Of a DNA stretch of 64,000 bases, positions 55,201 to 64,000 are shown piece after piece (the first letter of the stretch is position 1; every line of letters starts with the position of its first letter). A program made the translations under genes and the position numbers. The notes beneath the pieces are model-generated. The model made no database searches, was not told the origin of the DNA, and saw nothing but the letters and a program-made list of their open reading frames with translations. The DNA is from Lytechinus pictus (lineage: Eukaryota; Echinodermata; Echinoidea; Temnopleuroida; Toxopneustidae): NCBI RefSeq assembly GCF_037042905.1, contig NW_026974141.1, forward strand, positions 4,022,001 through 4,086,000. Direction: 5' to 3'.

Positions 55201-56246
55201 CACACTTAATTTTGAATCTATCAAAGTAAAGATACTTACATTCTGCTAACATGCCGACTTCTCTGCATTTTCTAAGCCTGCATTCTTGGCATTTTCTTCT
55301 CATGTACATGTCCATTTCACAGTTACCTCCTCTCGTACATTTATACTGTGCATTCTTCGTTATACTTCTTCGGAAGAAACCTGGAAAAATTTGTTTGGAA
55401 AAGGAGAGAATTGAATGAAATAATTTAGAGCACATCAATTCATCAAGACTTAAGACAGTACGTAAGAATTCAATAGTTCTGAGTCTACGTCTTTTTAAAG
55501 AATTTCTTAGGCCCGTTATCTCAACGAGGTTTCAATTGTACCATGGTAAAAACCATGGTTTATGCAGATTTCACTTGTTATCACGCTTCAATTAGATGTT
55601 CTTTGCCAAAGGAAAGCATTTACAATTGGCCTTTTCTTTGTATACACAATGAAAGAAGTGTAATTATGTATACAAATCTGCATATCCCATAGTTTTGTAC
55701 CGTGGTACAATTGACACCTCTTTCGAGAATACGGGCTACAATGTCTCCTAGAAAATTTTGAAAGAGAAGCTGAAACATTTGCAAATTCATACTGAGTATT
55801 CTTTGTGATACTTCGTTGGAAGAAACCAGAAAAAATATACTGGGGTAGGAGAGCATTAAAATTTATGTCAAGAGGAAAAAAGTTGGAGAACTTTGATGTC
55901 TTTCAAAATTTTGTATGCTACCGTAACTCACCTTTGCATCCCTCACAGCTGAGGGCGTTATAATGGAACCCCGACGCCCTGTCACCACACACTAAACACA
56001 GCTCCAAGTCCATGCGCGGCGCCGGACCTTTCCTCTTCTTGACACCAGAGGGCCCCGTACTGCCGTCCGATGATATCGACTGCGGCGATGACTGCTCTTT
56101 CATCGAGAGGGAGGGTAACGTCGAGGTGGAGGACGGGGAGACGAGGGTGGGGGATTGTGAGAAGGGGTTGCCCGTCGACTGGGCGAGCATCTCGTAGCCG
56201 GTGTCGGGAGGCTCCGACTTGATCTGTAGCGACTGAGTGGCCGGAT
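49060..56246 (-). CDS. NR1H: Nuclear receptor of the NR1H group (LXR/FXR/EcR-like), 3' seven exons
   Basis: Ligand-gated transcription factor, expected to act in the nucleus with RXR. Seven exons join in phase and give about 473 residues; at least one 5' exon lies beyond the window. Order: A/B region with IKSEP (SUMO-type motif) and Ser/Thr/Pro-rich stretch; DNA-binding domain [17 protein letters not shown] with P-box CEGCKG and [17 protein letters not shown]...[12 protein letters not shown]; hinge [17 protein letters not shown]...; RVTPW; ligand-binding domain from [12 protein letters not shown] to [11 protein letters not shown], the AF-2 helix. The DBD and hinge look most like FXR, RVTPW and the end of the LBD like LXR, and [15 protein letters not shown]...YTRKQL like EcR. 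It is therefore assigned to the group, not to one member. No key zinc ligand is missing. Confidence 0.9.
49299..49990 (-). other. NR1H last intron, 3' part
   Basis: AT-rich; no repeat family recognised. Confidence 0.35.
49995..50430. mobile_element. Diverged MITE with GTGGTTTCAGACCGCC ends
   Basis: aggtggtttcagaccgcctc and gaggctgttctaaaccactt pair imperfectly; inner ttttggcagtttgaaagcaa and ttttggcagtgtgaaagcaa are direct repeats about 110 bp apart. Intron of NR1H. Confidence 0.5.
50433..51024. mobile_element. MITE with AGGCCCGAATTCACAAAGG ends, containing a nested element
   Basis: aggcccgaattcacaaaggt / ggttttgaaaacc and ggttttcaaaacc / acctttgtggattcgggcct are inverted. Within it, 50482-50692 (gacatatgctcctacgacaa ... 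ggagcaattgtcgccggagc) is a second palindromic insertion. It ends 56 bp from the LBD exon at 51080. Confidence 0.75.
51080..51305 (-). CDS. NR1H: NR1H exon: LBD middle
   Basis: Acceptor cccttttctctcag; [59 protein letters not shown] and [11 protein letters not shown]; donor gtgagt after one nucleotide of Asp. Confidence 0.92.
51541..52058. repeat. (ATC)n tract in NR1H intron
   Basis: About 520 bp of imperfect atcaccatcatcatc. Higher-order blocks with cacaatcagtatcaccatc recur at about 51758, 51875, 51947 and 51987. It is open on the minus strand as an Asp/Gly frame continuous with the neighbouring exon. Confidence 0.9.
52070..52273 (-). CDS. NR1H: NR1H exon: LBD helices 3-5
   Basis: Acceptor ttatcttccag; [20 protein letters not shown], then [20 protein letters not shown] and [20 protein letters not shown], the receptor signature region; donor gtgggt. 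An (ATC)n tract begins about 12 bp into the next intron. Confidence 0.9.
52330..53012 (-). mobile_element. TTAACCCT-family MITE filling an NR1H intron
   Basis: Starts taacccttatttaatttt and carries gaccttttactttgaagtctt, attgctcaaaatcgtgat and gcgcttgcaaattttcac, the reverse complement of 4384-5142. It occupies about 90% of the 753-bp intron and ends a few bases from the donor at 53021-53026. Confidence 0.75.
53027..53122 (-). CDS. NR1H: NR1H exon: linker with PW of RVTPW
   Basis: Acceptor tttttcttgcag; 32 codons [18 protein letters not shown] and [14 protein letters not shown]; donor gtaagt. Low conservation expected; called from phase, splice sites and the RVT|PW join known from LXR. Confidence 0.78.
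53231..53393. mobile_element. Palindromic MITE 'AAAGCTGTTCGTAAGTTAAGAG', copy 2
   Basis: gggtgtttcataaagctgtt ... attttatgaagtta; the right half is more decayed. Confidence 0.7.
53405..53579. mobile_element. Palindromic MITE 'AAAGCTGTTCGTAAGTTAAGAG', copy 3
   Basis: gggcgtttcataaagttgtt ... gagcagttttatgaaacggca; immediately follows copy 2 in the same intron. Confidence 0.8.
53935..54275 (-). pseudogene. Three tandem pseudo-exon copies of the NR1H hinge exon
   Basis: ggtccaggaatctccagctc begins at 53940, 54073 and 54216; the true exon has the equivalent at 54473. On the minus strand the copies read VI(stop)[17 protein letters not shown], with GAG of the exon changed to TAG in all three. Copies 2 and 3 keep a gtaag donor-like sequence. 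Periods are 133 and 143 bp. Confidence 0.82.
54276..54450 (-). other. Remnant of the same exon-derived repeat
   Basis: agaaaacctagacctaaat, atccctcaaaagctatcttaccg and ctgtgcaagaaaacttagac echo the spacer of the pseudo-exon units, suggesting a fourth, truncated unit next to the real exon. Confidence 0.45.
54451..54653 (-). CDS. NR1H: NR1H exon: hinge and start of ligand-binding region
   Basis: Acceptor ggtttgaacag; (C)[18 protein letters not shown], Gln-rich stretch, then [20 protein letters not shown] and [10 protein letters not shown]; donor gtaagt on a codon boundary. Its 3' half has three intronic copies at 53935-54270. Confidence 0.88.
54980..55165 (-). repeat. Direct repeat in NR1H intron
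   Basis: aagtttggtgttaaaagctggtttggtgttaagcc... occurs at about 54987 and 55074, with ccaatttctacaccagacacaatacaac shared; unit about 87 bp. Confidence 0.75.
55240..55380 (-). CDS. NR1H: NR1H exon: second zinc finger
   Basis: Acceptor aaatttttccag; [47 protein letters not shown], then T of a Cys codon before gtaagt. All four second-finger cysteines are present. Confidence 0.92.
55508..55738. mobile_element. MITE with TAGGCCCGTTATCTC ends
   Basis: taggcccgttatctcaacga and tttcgagaatacgggcta, inner caattgtaccatggta / taccgtggtacaattg, are inverted. In the intron between the two zinc-finger exons. Confidence 0.75.
55932..56246 (-). CDS. NR1H: NR1H exon: A/B region and first zinc finger
   Basis: Acceptor tttccgtctttcag; [18 protein letters not shown], a Ser/Thr/Pro-rich segment, [20 protein letters not shown] and the P-box CEGCKG; donor gtgagt after one nucleotide of Gly. 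It starts with two nucleotides of a split codon, so an upstream coding exon must exist. Confidence 0.9.
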
Positions 56247-56343
56247 CTGAAAGACGGAAAATGAGAGGTGATAAATGTAACGTTACTGATTTAAGTCACT
56301 TTAAACTGTTAAAACACATAGGCAATTCAAATGTATCTACATC

Positions 56344-56605
56344 TGGGCCCCATCTTACAAAGAGTTACGATTGATCTGATCAATCTCAAGGATATGGAAA
56401 TCCATCAATGCCATAATTTTTTTCTTTAAGAAATTTGCTCAATGTCCTTTGAAAACAAAGAGAAGCATACTGAATTGTCAGGAAAAACAGTCAATGTATG
56501 AACATACGTCATTTCTAGAAAATATTTTAAACAAGCATGTATTTTAAATGTTAACGTTGCTGGCTTTCCATAGTTGCAAATGATTGGATAAATCGCAACT
56601 CTAGG
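56344..56605. mobile_element. MITE 'gggcccTGTCTTAC' family, reversed copy
   Basis: gggccccatcttacaaagag ... aaatcgcaactctaggggg. The centre matches 43168-43423 in reverse orientation (tagaaaatattttaaacaagcatg). Confidence 0.7.
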
Positions 56606-57890
56606 GGGGGGGGATGATCACCCTCATTAATAGGCTACTGTAGAAAAAAACAATGAAAATTGAGATGGAGAACATGTCCCCTCCCTCCAGATCATTGCCA
56701 ATGGATTGTACATATTCTAAAATATCTAACCTAACAAATAAGAAATAAAATCTAACAAGCTCTATGTCTCCCTCACTCTCTCTATTTCACTTGATAATCC
56801 CATCTCTCTCTTAACAGCCATACAGCAAAAAAATCCCATCCTCATAAATTATGTTAATTTTCTTTATTTATATAATAAAGTACATCTTTCAATATGTACT
56901 CAACACATTATATGAAAATAAAATTCTCTATATGGAAGTATGATCACAGAGCCTCCTATTTTATAGGAAAGATGTCTGGGCAACATTTTTTAATGGAATT
57001 TGTGAAAGTGATTAGTTCATTTCGCTATTCGAACTAAAGTAAAAAAAAAAATGAGGGCAGTCACATGTTACAGCACCTTTGCCTTCTGTACGAGCAGGGA
57101 GCAATTCCATGTTAAGGGTATACCCCTTTTCACTGAGCAGCAACAGTAAGAATACGCTCCTTTTTACGTTTCTTTTGTACAACATACTCGCTTCCTTGTG
57201 AGTGAAACGATTCACAGACCCAAGCACCTCCCTATAGTCTACTAAAATCCAGACTCATTTTAATTGAAAGGGAGATAAAAAGTGTTAAAACTGGGGCCTA
57301 TTCAAGTCTGGTCTTTACTATACACGCCCAGGGTAATTTACCAAATAGGTCTTCAGTCTATCCCAGCGGGACAACAGAAAAAGAAAGGAGATCGTCGATT
57401 AGAAAAAGCTAATTATCTTATTTTCCTTTGTCCGCAAAATTGAATGAAGCTAAGCTCCCCGTTGTAATGGCACAGCTCACAAAGGGCTACAAAGGGCTAC
57501 AAAGGAACGGCCTTCTTCGCAGGAGACATATTGATCCGGATGGCAAAGAGGGAATTTATTAAATACACAGTATTGATTTGAAACACTTTTGCTATATAGC
57601 CCCTTAAGAGTTTTGTTTAGATGCCGGGCATGATCGTAGATGAGACCCTTAAGTACATGATCAAGTTACTAATTTGGAAAAGTTGAGGGTTGTTCAAATG
57701 GAATGTTTGACTGCCAACAGGTGTACTTTTTCTTGACGCACCTCAGTCATGTTTACTAATGTCACTTTGAAAAGAAAATGATCCATTCTAGAATCGCTGA
57801 TAATTGCTATGGACTCATAAAAGTTTATAATTTTCTTGAAAAATGAAAATCTTAACCTCAGATTAAGTTTTTTATATCAATACAACATAC
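56606..57890. other. NR1H upstream intron, no exon seen
   Basis: The acceptor of the 55932-56246 exon demands an upstream exon, but none is recognised here. Contains a direct repeat cacaaagggctacaaagggctac near 57478. Confidence 0.35.
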
Positions 57891-57894
57891 ATGT

Positions 57895-58070
57895 AGTGGG
57901 GGCATCGAGGTCTAGTGGTTCTGACTTTCAATCAGAGAGTTGCAGGTTCGAATCCTCGACATGAGGTGTTTTTCCTTCAGCATAAAATTTACCCACATTG
58001 TGATACACTCAACCCAGGTGCTAGAAATGGCAGCTGGAGCTAAAGCCCGGGTCATTATAAATTGCTTCAG
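57895..58070 (+). mobile_element. tRNA-derived SINE, copy 3
   Basis: gggggcatcgaggtctagtg, ttgcaggttcgaatcctcga (B box), gtttttccttcagcataaaa and cactcaacccaggtgcta. Divergent head, no tail. Confidence 0.7.
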
Positions 58071-58097
58071 AATAGATTACATCGGTATATTAGAATA

Positions 58098-58100
58098 GAT

Positions 58101-58137
<37 letters not shown>

Positions 58138-58200
58138 TAAACATACAGATAGCTAGATAAACAGACAGAAAAACAGGTAGATGGATAGATAGCTGGCTAG
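58098..58200. repeat. (AGAT)n/(AGAC)n microsatellite
   Basis: tagatagatagatagatagacagacagaca and decayed continuation. Confidence 0.85.
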
Positions 58201-58912
58201 ATTCATGTAGATACAAATGCCTATGATCAATATGATTATAATTATGGTAAAAATTCATTATGCAATATTTTCATCTCATAAAAAGTAGGAAAGTGACTTT
58301 CTGAGCCTGTGTAAGCAGTACGAATGAGCTGAAAGCCAAGTCTTTATTGGGTTTTAATACTGTCTTACTATACAGACCATGTCTATCTTGTTCATATGAA
58401 TGCAGTAGCTGGGGTCATACAATTACATCACAATAGACCATGTCTAAAAGTTAATCTTAAGGGGTATGTGATCAATGTGAAAATTTGGAAATAACTGGGG
58501 ATTAGGAAACCCCCCAATGTTTTTAAATCTTGCCAAGTATCACAACATTAAAAGAACTGTGACTTTTGGGGATAATCTGGCCCAGCTAATTTACAGTCAA
58601 TGAAAAGAGTCAATCTGGTTTGATGTACTTAGTGTGGATGTACATCCTATGGATATAATTGGGAGAGTCAGAGAATGATATGAATAAAGAGAGAGAGAGA
58701 GAGAAAAGGGAAGGAGTTGGGCTTAGTTTAATTTCAACAGAATATTTCCCTTTTTTGTATTAAATCTTATGCACTTTCGTCAAACACATTTTCTTTTCTT
58801 TTTTTTATGAAATAATAGCAACGATAATTTACCTAAAGATTATCCACACAAGTGGCCCCATGCTGTAAGTTTTGTAACAAATGATAGCAATGAATGATTA
58901 CATACTAAAATA

Positions 58913-59461
58913 CCCTTTTTACACACGCTAAAATTTCCTTAACCCCGTACTATAGGTGGGGCTAAATGGCAATTTAGCCCCACCTATAGTACGGGGTTAA
59001 GCTTAGCCCACTTTCTTTTTACACAGCATTTTTGCAAAGTGGGCTAACCCCACCTTTAGTACGGGATTATTTGGCCCTGCAAAAAAGCAGGGTTATCCCA
59101 GCAATTGCGGTGCTAAGAGCGATAGTACGGGGTTAAGATCGCTAGTGTAAAACGAAAGTGGGCTAAGCTTAACCCCGTACTATAGGTGGGGCTAAATGGC
59201 AATTTGGCCCCACCTATAGTACGGGGTTAAGAAAATTGTAGCGTGTGTAAAAAGGTACGAGTGAAGTACTTGTACTACGAATGATCGACAAAAACCACTA
59301 GTCCGGGGTTAGCGAGTTTCGTGTGTGAAAAGCAAGGATTCCTTATCCGGGGTTTGCAATAACAATTTGGCATGTGTAAAAAGGAAAAAAAATAGTACGG
59401 GGTTAAGGATAGTACGGGGTTAGCGATAGTCCGGGGCTAAGAAAATCCTGTGTAAAAAGGG
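58913..59461. mobile_element. Foldback MITE of AGTACGGGGTTAAG words, copy 1
   Basis: Ends ccctttttacacacgc and cctgtgtaaaaaggg, flanked by TA at 58911-58912 and 59462-59463. Interior: several ccccacctatagtacggggt words in both directions, ctgcaaaaaagcagggttat hairpin and gcaattgcggtgctaagag. Confidence 0.8.
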
Positions 59462-59463
59462 TA

Positions 59464-60235
59464 AAAGATTATCTACACACTAGTATAAGCGATTGCGAAA
59501 TTCATCAAGTAGAGGCTTTTTAAAGATAGCTAGATATTTTGCGAATGGGCGAGATATAGGCTGCAAGTATCATCATGCTCTGGGTAGCTAACTTTTCAAA
59601 TGAATTTCAAGCTGCATACAGTGCATAGCATTGCGTCATGATCCATTCGTGTGTGTAATTTGGTGGAAAAAACGAAGCCGTGAAAAGGGCACTGTTAGGG
59701 AATCATTATGTGCCTCCTAACAAAAAGTGAAAATATACAAGTTTCTCTCCCCCACGGACAATAATGTTTGTCATATGAAAGCACATCCCTGGATAGGCTC
59801 GCAACTAGTGAAATAATTCAGTTAAAGATACCATGATAACAACAATATTGGCCCCTATGGTATATTTAAATCTTTTCTATTCTTGACTGTTGATTACAGA
59901 CAGAATTGATCTTTCCAAAATCTAAAACTGAATTTCCACGAAAACATTGAAGTATCAAAGAGATCCATGCTTCGAAAATGAATACTGAAGACATGATGTG
60001 CATTCATTATTTTGAATAAAGGAATTGTTAATTTTTGTGTTTCGAAAAAAAATGTAAACCTTTCCAGCGCAATCATGACTGGGTCACAGCACATCTTGCT
60101 GTGGAAGACTTTTGTTCAGTCACAAAAGAAGGCCTACATATAGCATCTAGAATATAAACATATATCTGGAGAAAAAATTTCTTCTGTTTCTGACCCTCAC
60201 TGGGAAGGGGTAACTTCTTGGATTAGAGTTCTATA
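59464..60235. other. Gene-free stretch
   Basis: Nothing recognised; short minus-strand open frame without domain. Confidence 0.35.
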
Positions 60236-60247
60236 ATGGTTCTGCGA

Positions 60248-60648
60248 TAGTCTAATTCGTCCAATTGCCTACTCGTCTACTATCATTTGGTCTAACATCA
60301 GTTCGTCCACTATCCACACATAATTGCCCATATGTCCACTCACTATTTCGTCTAAAAACTAGTTGGTCCAATAGCCATTTAGTCCAAATACCATTTGGTC
60401 TAATTTGACTAAGTGTTAATTGTGCAAAAATGAATGAAAATTATATCGATATTAGACCAACTGGTTATGAGACGGAATGGTCATAGACGAAATGGTGATT
60501 AGACGAAGTGATGATTGGACCAAATGGTTATTAGACCAAATGGTTTTTAGACTTAATGTTGATGGACGGACTGGCATTAGACTAAATGAAAGTAGACCAT
60601 GTGGTGAGTGGATGAGTTGGCAGTAGACGAATTGGCAATTTACCCCAG
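60248..60648. mobile_element. Foldback of GTCTAAT/ATTAGAC words, copy C
   Basis: agtctaattcgtccaattgc, ggtctaacatcagttcgtcc and tttagtccaaataccatttgg forward; then attagaccaactggttatg, ggcattagactaaatgaaag and gacgaattggcaatttacc. Reverse order relative to copies A and B. Confidence 0.75.
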
Positions 60649-62035
60649 ATTTCCACCCTACCTCAGAAAAAAAAATCTGTAGAGCAAAAACAGATCAGTA
60701 AATTATTATCAAACACAGGCTATTTCTATAACACGCTCCTAAATATTAAAATATCATAAAAAGAAAAAATTAATCCGTTCATAAAATCTAGCCATAATAA
60801 ATCAGCCACCCCCTGCAATAAAATCAAGTGAAATATTCAACCTGTACTTTAATATGAGAAAGCAAGGGGGGGAGAAGAAGAAGTGTTCATTAATCCGAGT
60901 TCCATTAATGCCACATTAGTAAAGTAGCTCTCCACATAAGCATTGGTGCGACTAGCAAATAAGGCTATTAGTCCGAATGCATGAATGATTAAAATCTCTT
61001 ATCGCAGCAGTAATATTAGATTTGACATCAGTCATTCCTGACAAAAAAATTAAAAACATAAACAAAACAAAACAAAAATAAAACTTTAAAAATAATAAAA
61101 TCATACAAATATAATATAGGAAACCGAAGTAATACTAATATGTCTTGTATATATTTTAGTAATTGCTGTTAAAACGTTGAATGAAGAATCTAATATATGA
61201 AGAAATAAAAATGAACAAATAAATAACACAAAAATTGAAATAAAAAACAAAAAAATTGAATAAATTTAAATAAACATATTGCACACACATAATCTTACTT
61301 TGTTTGTCCATGTTGTTAAAAATGTAAAATGTTTTACTTTATTAAATTTTGTAAGTTGGCTTTGGTGTTGAAAAAGAGGTACTTATTGATTAAACCATTT
61401 TTCAATTTAAGACATTTGGGGACTACATTTGTTCTGTATCCAGCCACTAAATGGCAACATTTTCATTCAATCAAATTTTTATTCAAAATTGATCATTAAA
61501 ATGTACAGGGTACCTAGTCCACATAGTCATATGAAAAGTGTTTAAAAAACATGGATGAGCCTCCAACATGTCTACAATACGACTCCCTGTGGGAGATCCA
61601 AGACTTCATCTAAGAAAGTTGTTTTTATTTCATTAAGCTTTTTTTTTTTGGGGGGGGACCATCCCCCCCCCTCCCTAAACAATTTTATCTATTGATTTTA
61701 CTGTTTTCTTATAATTTCATAATTATGGTTGATATTGGAAATGGGATTGGAGAAAAGGAGGGAGAAAAATAGACAAAACTGATAAGACACCAAATTGGCA
61801 TTTGGATTTAAACTGGCAAACGTGCCTGTTAGAATCTTTTGTTTCTCTTATATCAGAACGTAAAACCTTTTTTTTCTGGGGGGGACCTCTGATATATTCC
61901 AAAAGCAGTTGATGATGATACTATTAATCAGATAGTAATTCTTTTTTCTTTCAATTTATTTTGTATAATTTTCATTTATTACAAAGATGGGATACATGTA
62001 ACTTGAAGGAGATCACCAGCAAAATCATATAGGCC
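60649..62035. other. AT-rich stretch without gene
   Basis: Long A-rich segments; no exon found. A G/C run near 61650. Confidence 0.35.
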
Positions 62036-62037
62036 TA

Positions 62038-62107
62038 CTTAGACTAAATGAAGGTAGACAATGTGGTGAGTGGACGAGTTGGCAGTGGACGAATTGGCAA
62101 TTTACCT
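62038..62107. mobile_element. End fragment of the GTCTAAT foldback
   Basis: tagactaaatgaaggtagac and gagtggacgagttggcagtgg, then gacgaattggcaatttacc, match the right end of copy C. Confidence 0.7.
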
Positions 62108-62237
62108 CCACAAATACCACCTCCTAATAAAGGCTGCTTTTCTTATTTTCCTTGTCTGGTCTTAATTTATAGGTTTGACTCTTTTTGTAGACCTGCTGGA
62201 TGTTTCATAAAGCTGTTCTTAAGTTAGGAGCAACTTT

Positions 62238-62810
62238 AGGGGTCAAGTCCACCCCAGATAAATGTTGATTTGAATAAAAAGAGAAAAAATCAAACTAGCA
62301 TAACGCTTAAAATTTCATCAAAATCAGATGTAAAATAAGTTATGACATTTTAAAGTATCGCTTATTTTTCACAAAACAATAATATGCATAAATCAGTGAC
62401 ATGCAAATGAGCGAGTTGATGATGTCCCTCACTATTTCTTTCAGTTTTATTTTTGAATTATACAATATTTCAATTTTTACAGATTTGAAAATAAGGACCA
62501 GGTTGACTGAACCATATTGTATTTAAACAATGCTAATTCCACATGTTCAGGGAGGAATTAATTGTTTCACTTGACAATTCATATTTCATATTATAAAATA
62601 CAAAAGAAATAGTGAGTGGATGACGTCATCAGTCTCCTCATTTGCATACCAACCAGGATGTGCATAGAACTGTTTTGTGAAATTAAGCGAACTTTAGAAT
62701 GTCATAACTTTCTTATTTTACATCCGATTTTGATGAAATTTTAAGTGTTATGCTTGTTGGATTTTTATCTTTTTATTCAAATCAACTTTTTGTTGGGGTG
62801 GACTTGTCCT
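62238..62810. mobile_element. MITE with GGGGTCAAGTCCACCCC ends, inserted in copy 4
   Basis: aggggtcaagtccacccc ... tgttgatttgaataaaaag and ctttttattcaaatcaact ... ggggtggacttgtcct are inverted over about 40 bp. Flanking gagcaacttta occurs on both sides (62229 and 62816), suggesting an 11-bp target duplication. Internal aaaatcagatgtaaaataag / cttattttacatccgatttt also pair. Confidence 0.8.
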
Positions 62811-62925
62811 TAAAGAGCAACTTTAAGAACGACTGGTGAACCTTTCTTACACGGTAAATAATCCCCATGAACATATAATGGTGAATATCATTTACCACAA
62901 GAAAGGACAACCAGTCGTTCTAATA

Positions 62926-63413
62926 TGCTTTTCACACTGCACTTTTTGTTCTAAATTGGTGGGGCTAAGGGGGGGTCTTAGCCCCACCAATTTCCCGGGG
63001 TTAAGCTTAGCCCACTTCGTTTTCACACTACGTTTTAGCAAAGTGGGCTAGCACGGTAAATAGTACGGTACTATCTGGCCCTGCAAAAAAGCAGGGTTAG
63101 CCGGCATATTGCGGTGCTAGCACCACAATTGCGGTGCTAAGAGATGCAGTGTGAATCGAAACCGGGCTAAGGAAAAGTGGGGCTAAGCATTAGCCAATCA
63201 CAGAAGTCGAAATTGCACGTAAATTGCGCTCTGTATGGTAAAATCATCAATATCAATGAGCTGTGTGATTGCCCGGGGTTAAGGCGTTAACCCCGACTAA
63301 GCAAATAGTATGGGGTTAAGAAAGAGTGTGAATCAAAAAAAAGATAGTATGGGGTTAAGGATAGTCCGGGGTTAAGGATAGTATGGGGTTAAGAAAATGC
63401 AATGTGAAAAGCA
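62926..63413. mobile_element. Foldback MITE of GGGGTTAAG words, copy 2
   Basis: Ends tgcttttcacactgca and tgcaatgtgaaaagca with TA on both sides (62924-62925, 63414-63415). Interior shares tctggccctgcaaaaaagcagggttag, attgcggtgcta and ggggttaaggatagt with 58913-59461, but the terminal repeats differ in sequence. Confidence 0.8.
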
Positions 63414-63466
63414 TATTAGAGTCACTCTTAACTTACGAACAGCTTTATGAAGTAGCCCCCAGGTAG

Positions 63467-64000
63467 CTCAAAATATAATGTTTTTAGGAAAAGAAAAAAA
63501 AGGATCCATGATATTGACAGTAAAAATCAAAGAAACATACCATCACATTCCATGTAATAATCCATTATATCCTCATATGGCGATCGAGATGAGTGAGAAA
63601 ACATAAGCCACAAATGGGGAATGAGATCATAAGACAGGGTATGATAAAACACTATAAACTGTTAGGCAATCCCTGGATAAAGAAACTTGTTGATGACTGG
63701 AGTCTGTAATTCCCATTGGTTTTGTACAGGGACAAACTGGTTCCAGGAAGCAAGAGGTTAAGGAGGTACAGGTGACCAGGTGAAGGAACTGAGCAGGACT
63801 ATCTTATCAAGATCCGTGACAACTTGTCAACAAGCAGCATGCTGTAAGTTACACACAGCTGACCTACATGTGCACGTAGCAGAGCGATTGCAATTGCAAC
63901 GCTGCAAGCATGTCTGTCTTGCCGTTATCTCCTAAGGTATAACCTTCCTTTGCCCACCCTGTTGTGGGTGTCGACTAGCAGATCAGATGATGCCTGTCGC
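63467..64000. other. Right edge, no gene recognised
   Basis: Could hold 5' sequence of the minus-strand receptor, but no exon can be supported. Confidence 0.3.

Larger units (their letters stand above)
62196..63462. mobile_element. Palindromic MITE copy 4, split by two other elements
   Basis: Left part 62196-62237 (tttcataaagctgttcttaag), middle 62811-62925 (aactttaagaacgactggtg ... ggacaaccagtcgttct) and right part 63416-63462 (gagtcactcttaacttacga) together make one copy of the 26857-27013 family. Confidence 0.75.

Noticed and set aside
63467..64000. 5' exon of the NR1H gene
   Set aside because: No recognisable A/B-domain coding sequence with the required phase and donor.

Overview
The window looks like nuclear DNA from an invertebrate deuterostome, most likely an echinoderm and probably a sea urchin. 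The evidence is short exons with GT/AG borders split by kilobase introns, tRNA-headed SINEs with (ATT)n tails, a very high density of small inverted-repeat transposons (MITEs), and host proteins that resemble vertebrate orthologues but carry ecdysone-receptor-like residues. The species is not proven. There are no operons, ribosome binding sites, CRISPR arrays or rRNA genes.

Three host genes can be reconstructed exon by exon with matching splice phases. (1) The 3' end of a membrane-anchored histidine acid phosphatase (ACP2/ACPP type) on the + strand: exons 502-587, 2536-2642, 3404-3597 and 6547-6737. (2) A complete UFM1-specific protease, UFSP1 type (219 aa), on the + strand: exons 23460-23587 (ATG 23468), 24334-24552, 24912-25014, 26689-26765 and 28861-29001. 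A CpG-rich candidate promoter and upstream exon lie near 21.2-21.7 kb. (3) A nuclear receptor of the NR1H group (LXR/FXR/EcR relatives) on the - strand: exons 56246-55932, 55380-55240, 54653-54451, 53122-53027, 52273-52070, 51305-51080 and 49298-49060. Its 5' end lies beyond the window. The three proteins act in unrelated pathways (lysosomal dephosphorylation, UFM1 maturation, ligand-gated transcription) and nothing suggests they work together.

Most of the rest is repeats. The most striking is a roughly 7.6 kb foldback element at about 12.5-20.1 kb. Its arms carry about 20 copies of GTTGCCATGGCAAC, the consensus X-box bound by RFX transcription factors. Nine left-arm copies mirror nine right-arm copies with an almost constant coordinate sum. 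Its core holds head-to-head arrays of an AAGATGGC unit. Several unrelated smaller elements share a design in which short words are repeated in one direction and then in the other (5.8-6.35, 38.6, 40.4, 44.1, 58.9, 60.2 and 62.9 kb). A tandem array with perfect DR1 nuclear-receptor sites (AGGTCAAAGGTCA) lies at 22.3-22.8 kb, with another site at 28.28 kb. A graveyard at 30.4-34.5 kb holds decayed Harbinger and P-element/THAP9-like transposases, a possible integrase-type fragment and a PHD-like zinc finger.

A second theme is local tandem copying of gene ends. The UFSP1 C-terminal codons seed a degenerate array running through its 3' flank. The NR1H hinge exon has three intronic pseudo-exon copies that share a stop codon. 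The NR1H last exon has a partial copy in its own 3' flank. The acid phosphatase 3' flank is a six-unit tandem array. One intronic (ATC)n tract beside an NR1H exon is open in frame and would add about 190 mostly Asp/Gly residues if the intron were retained.
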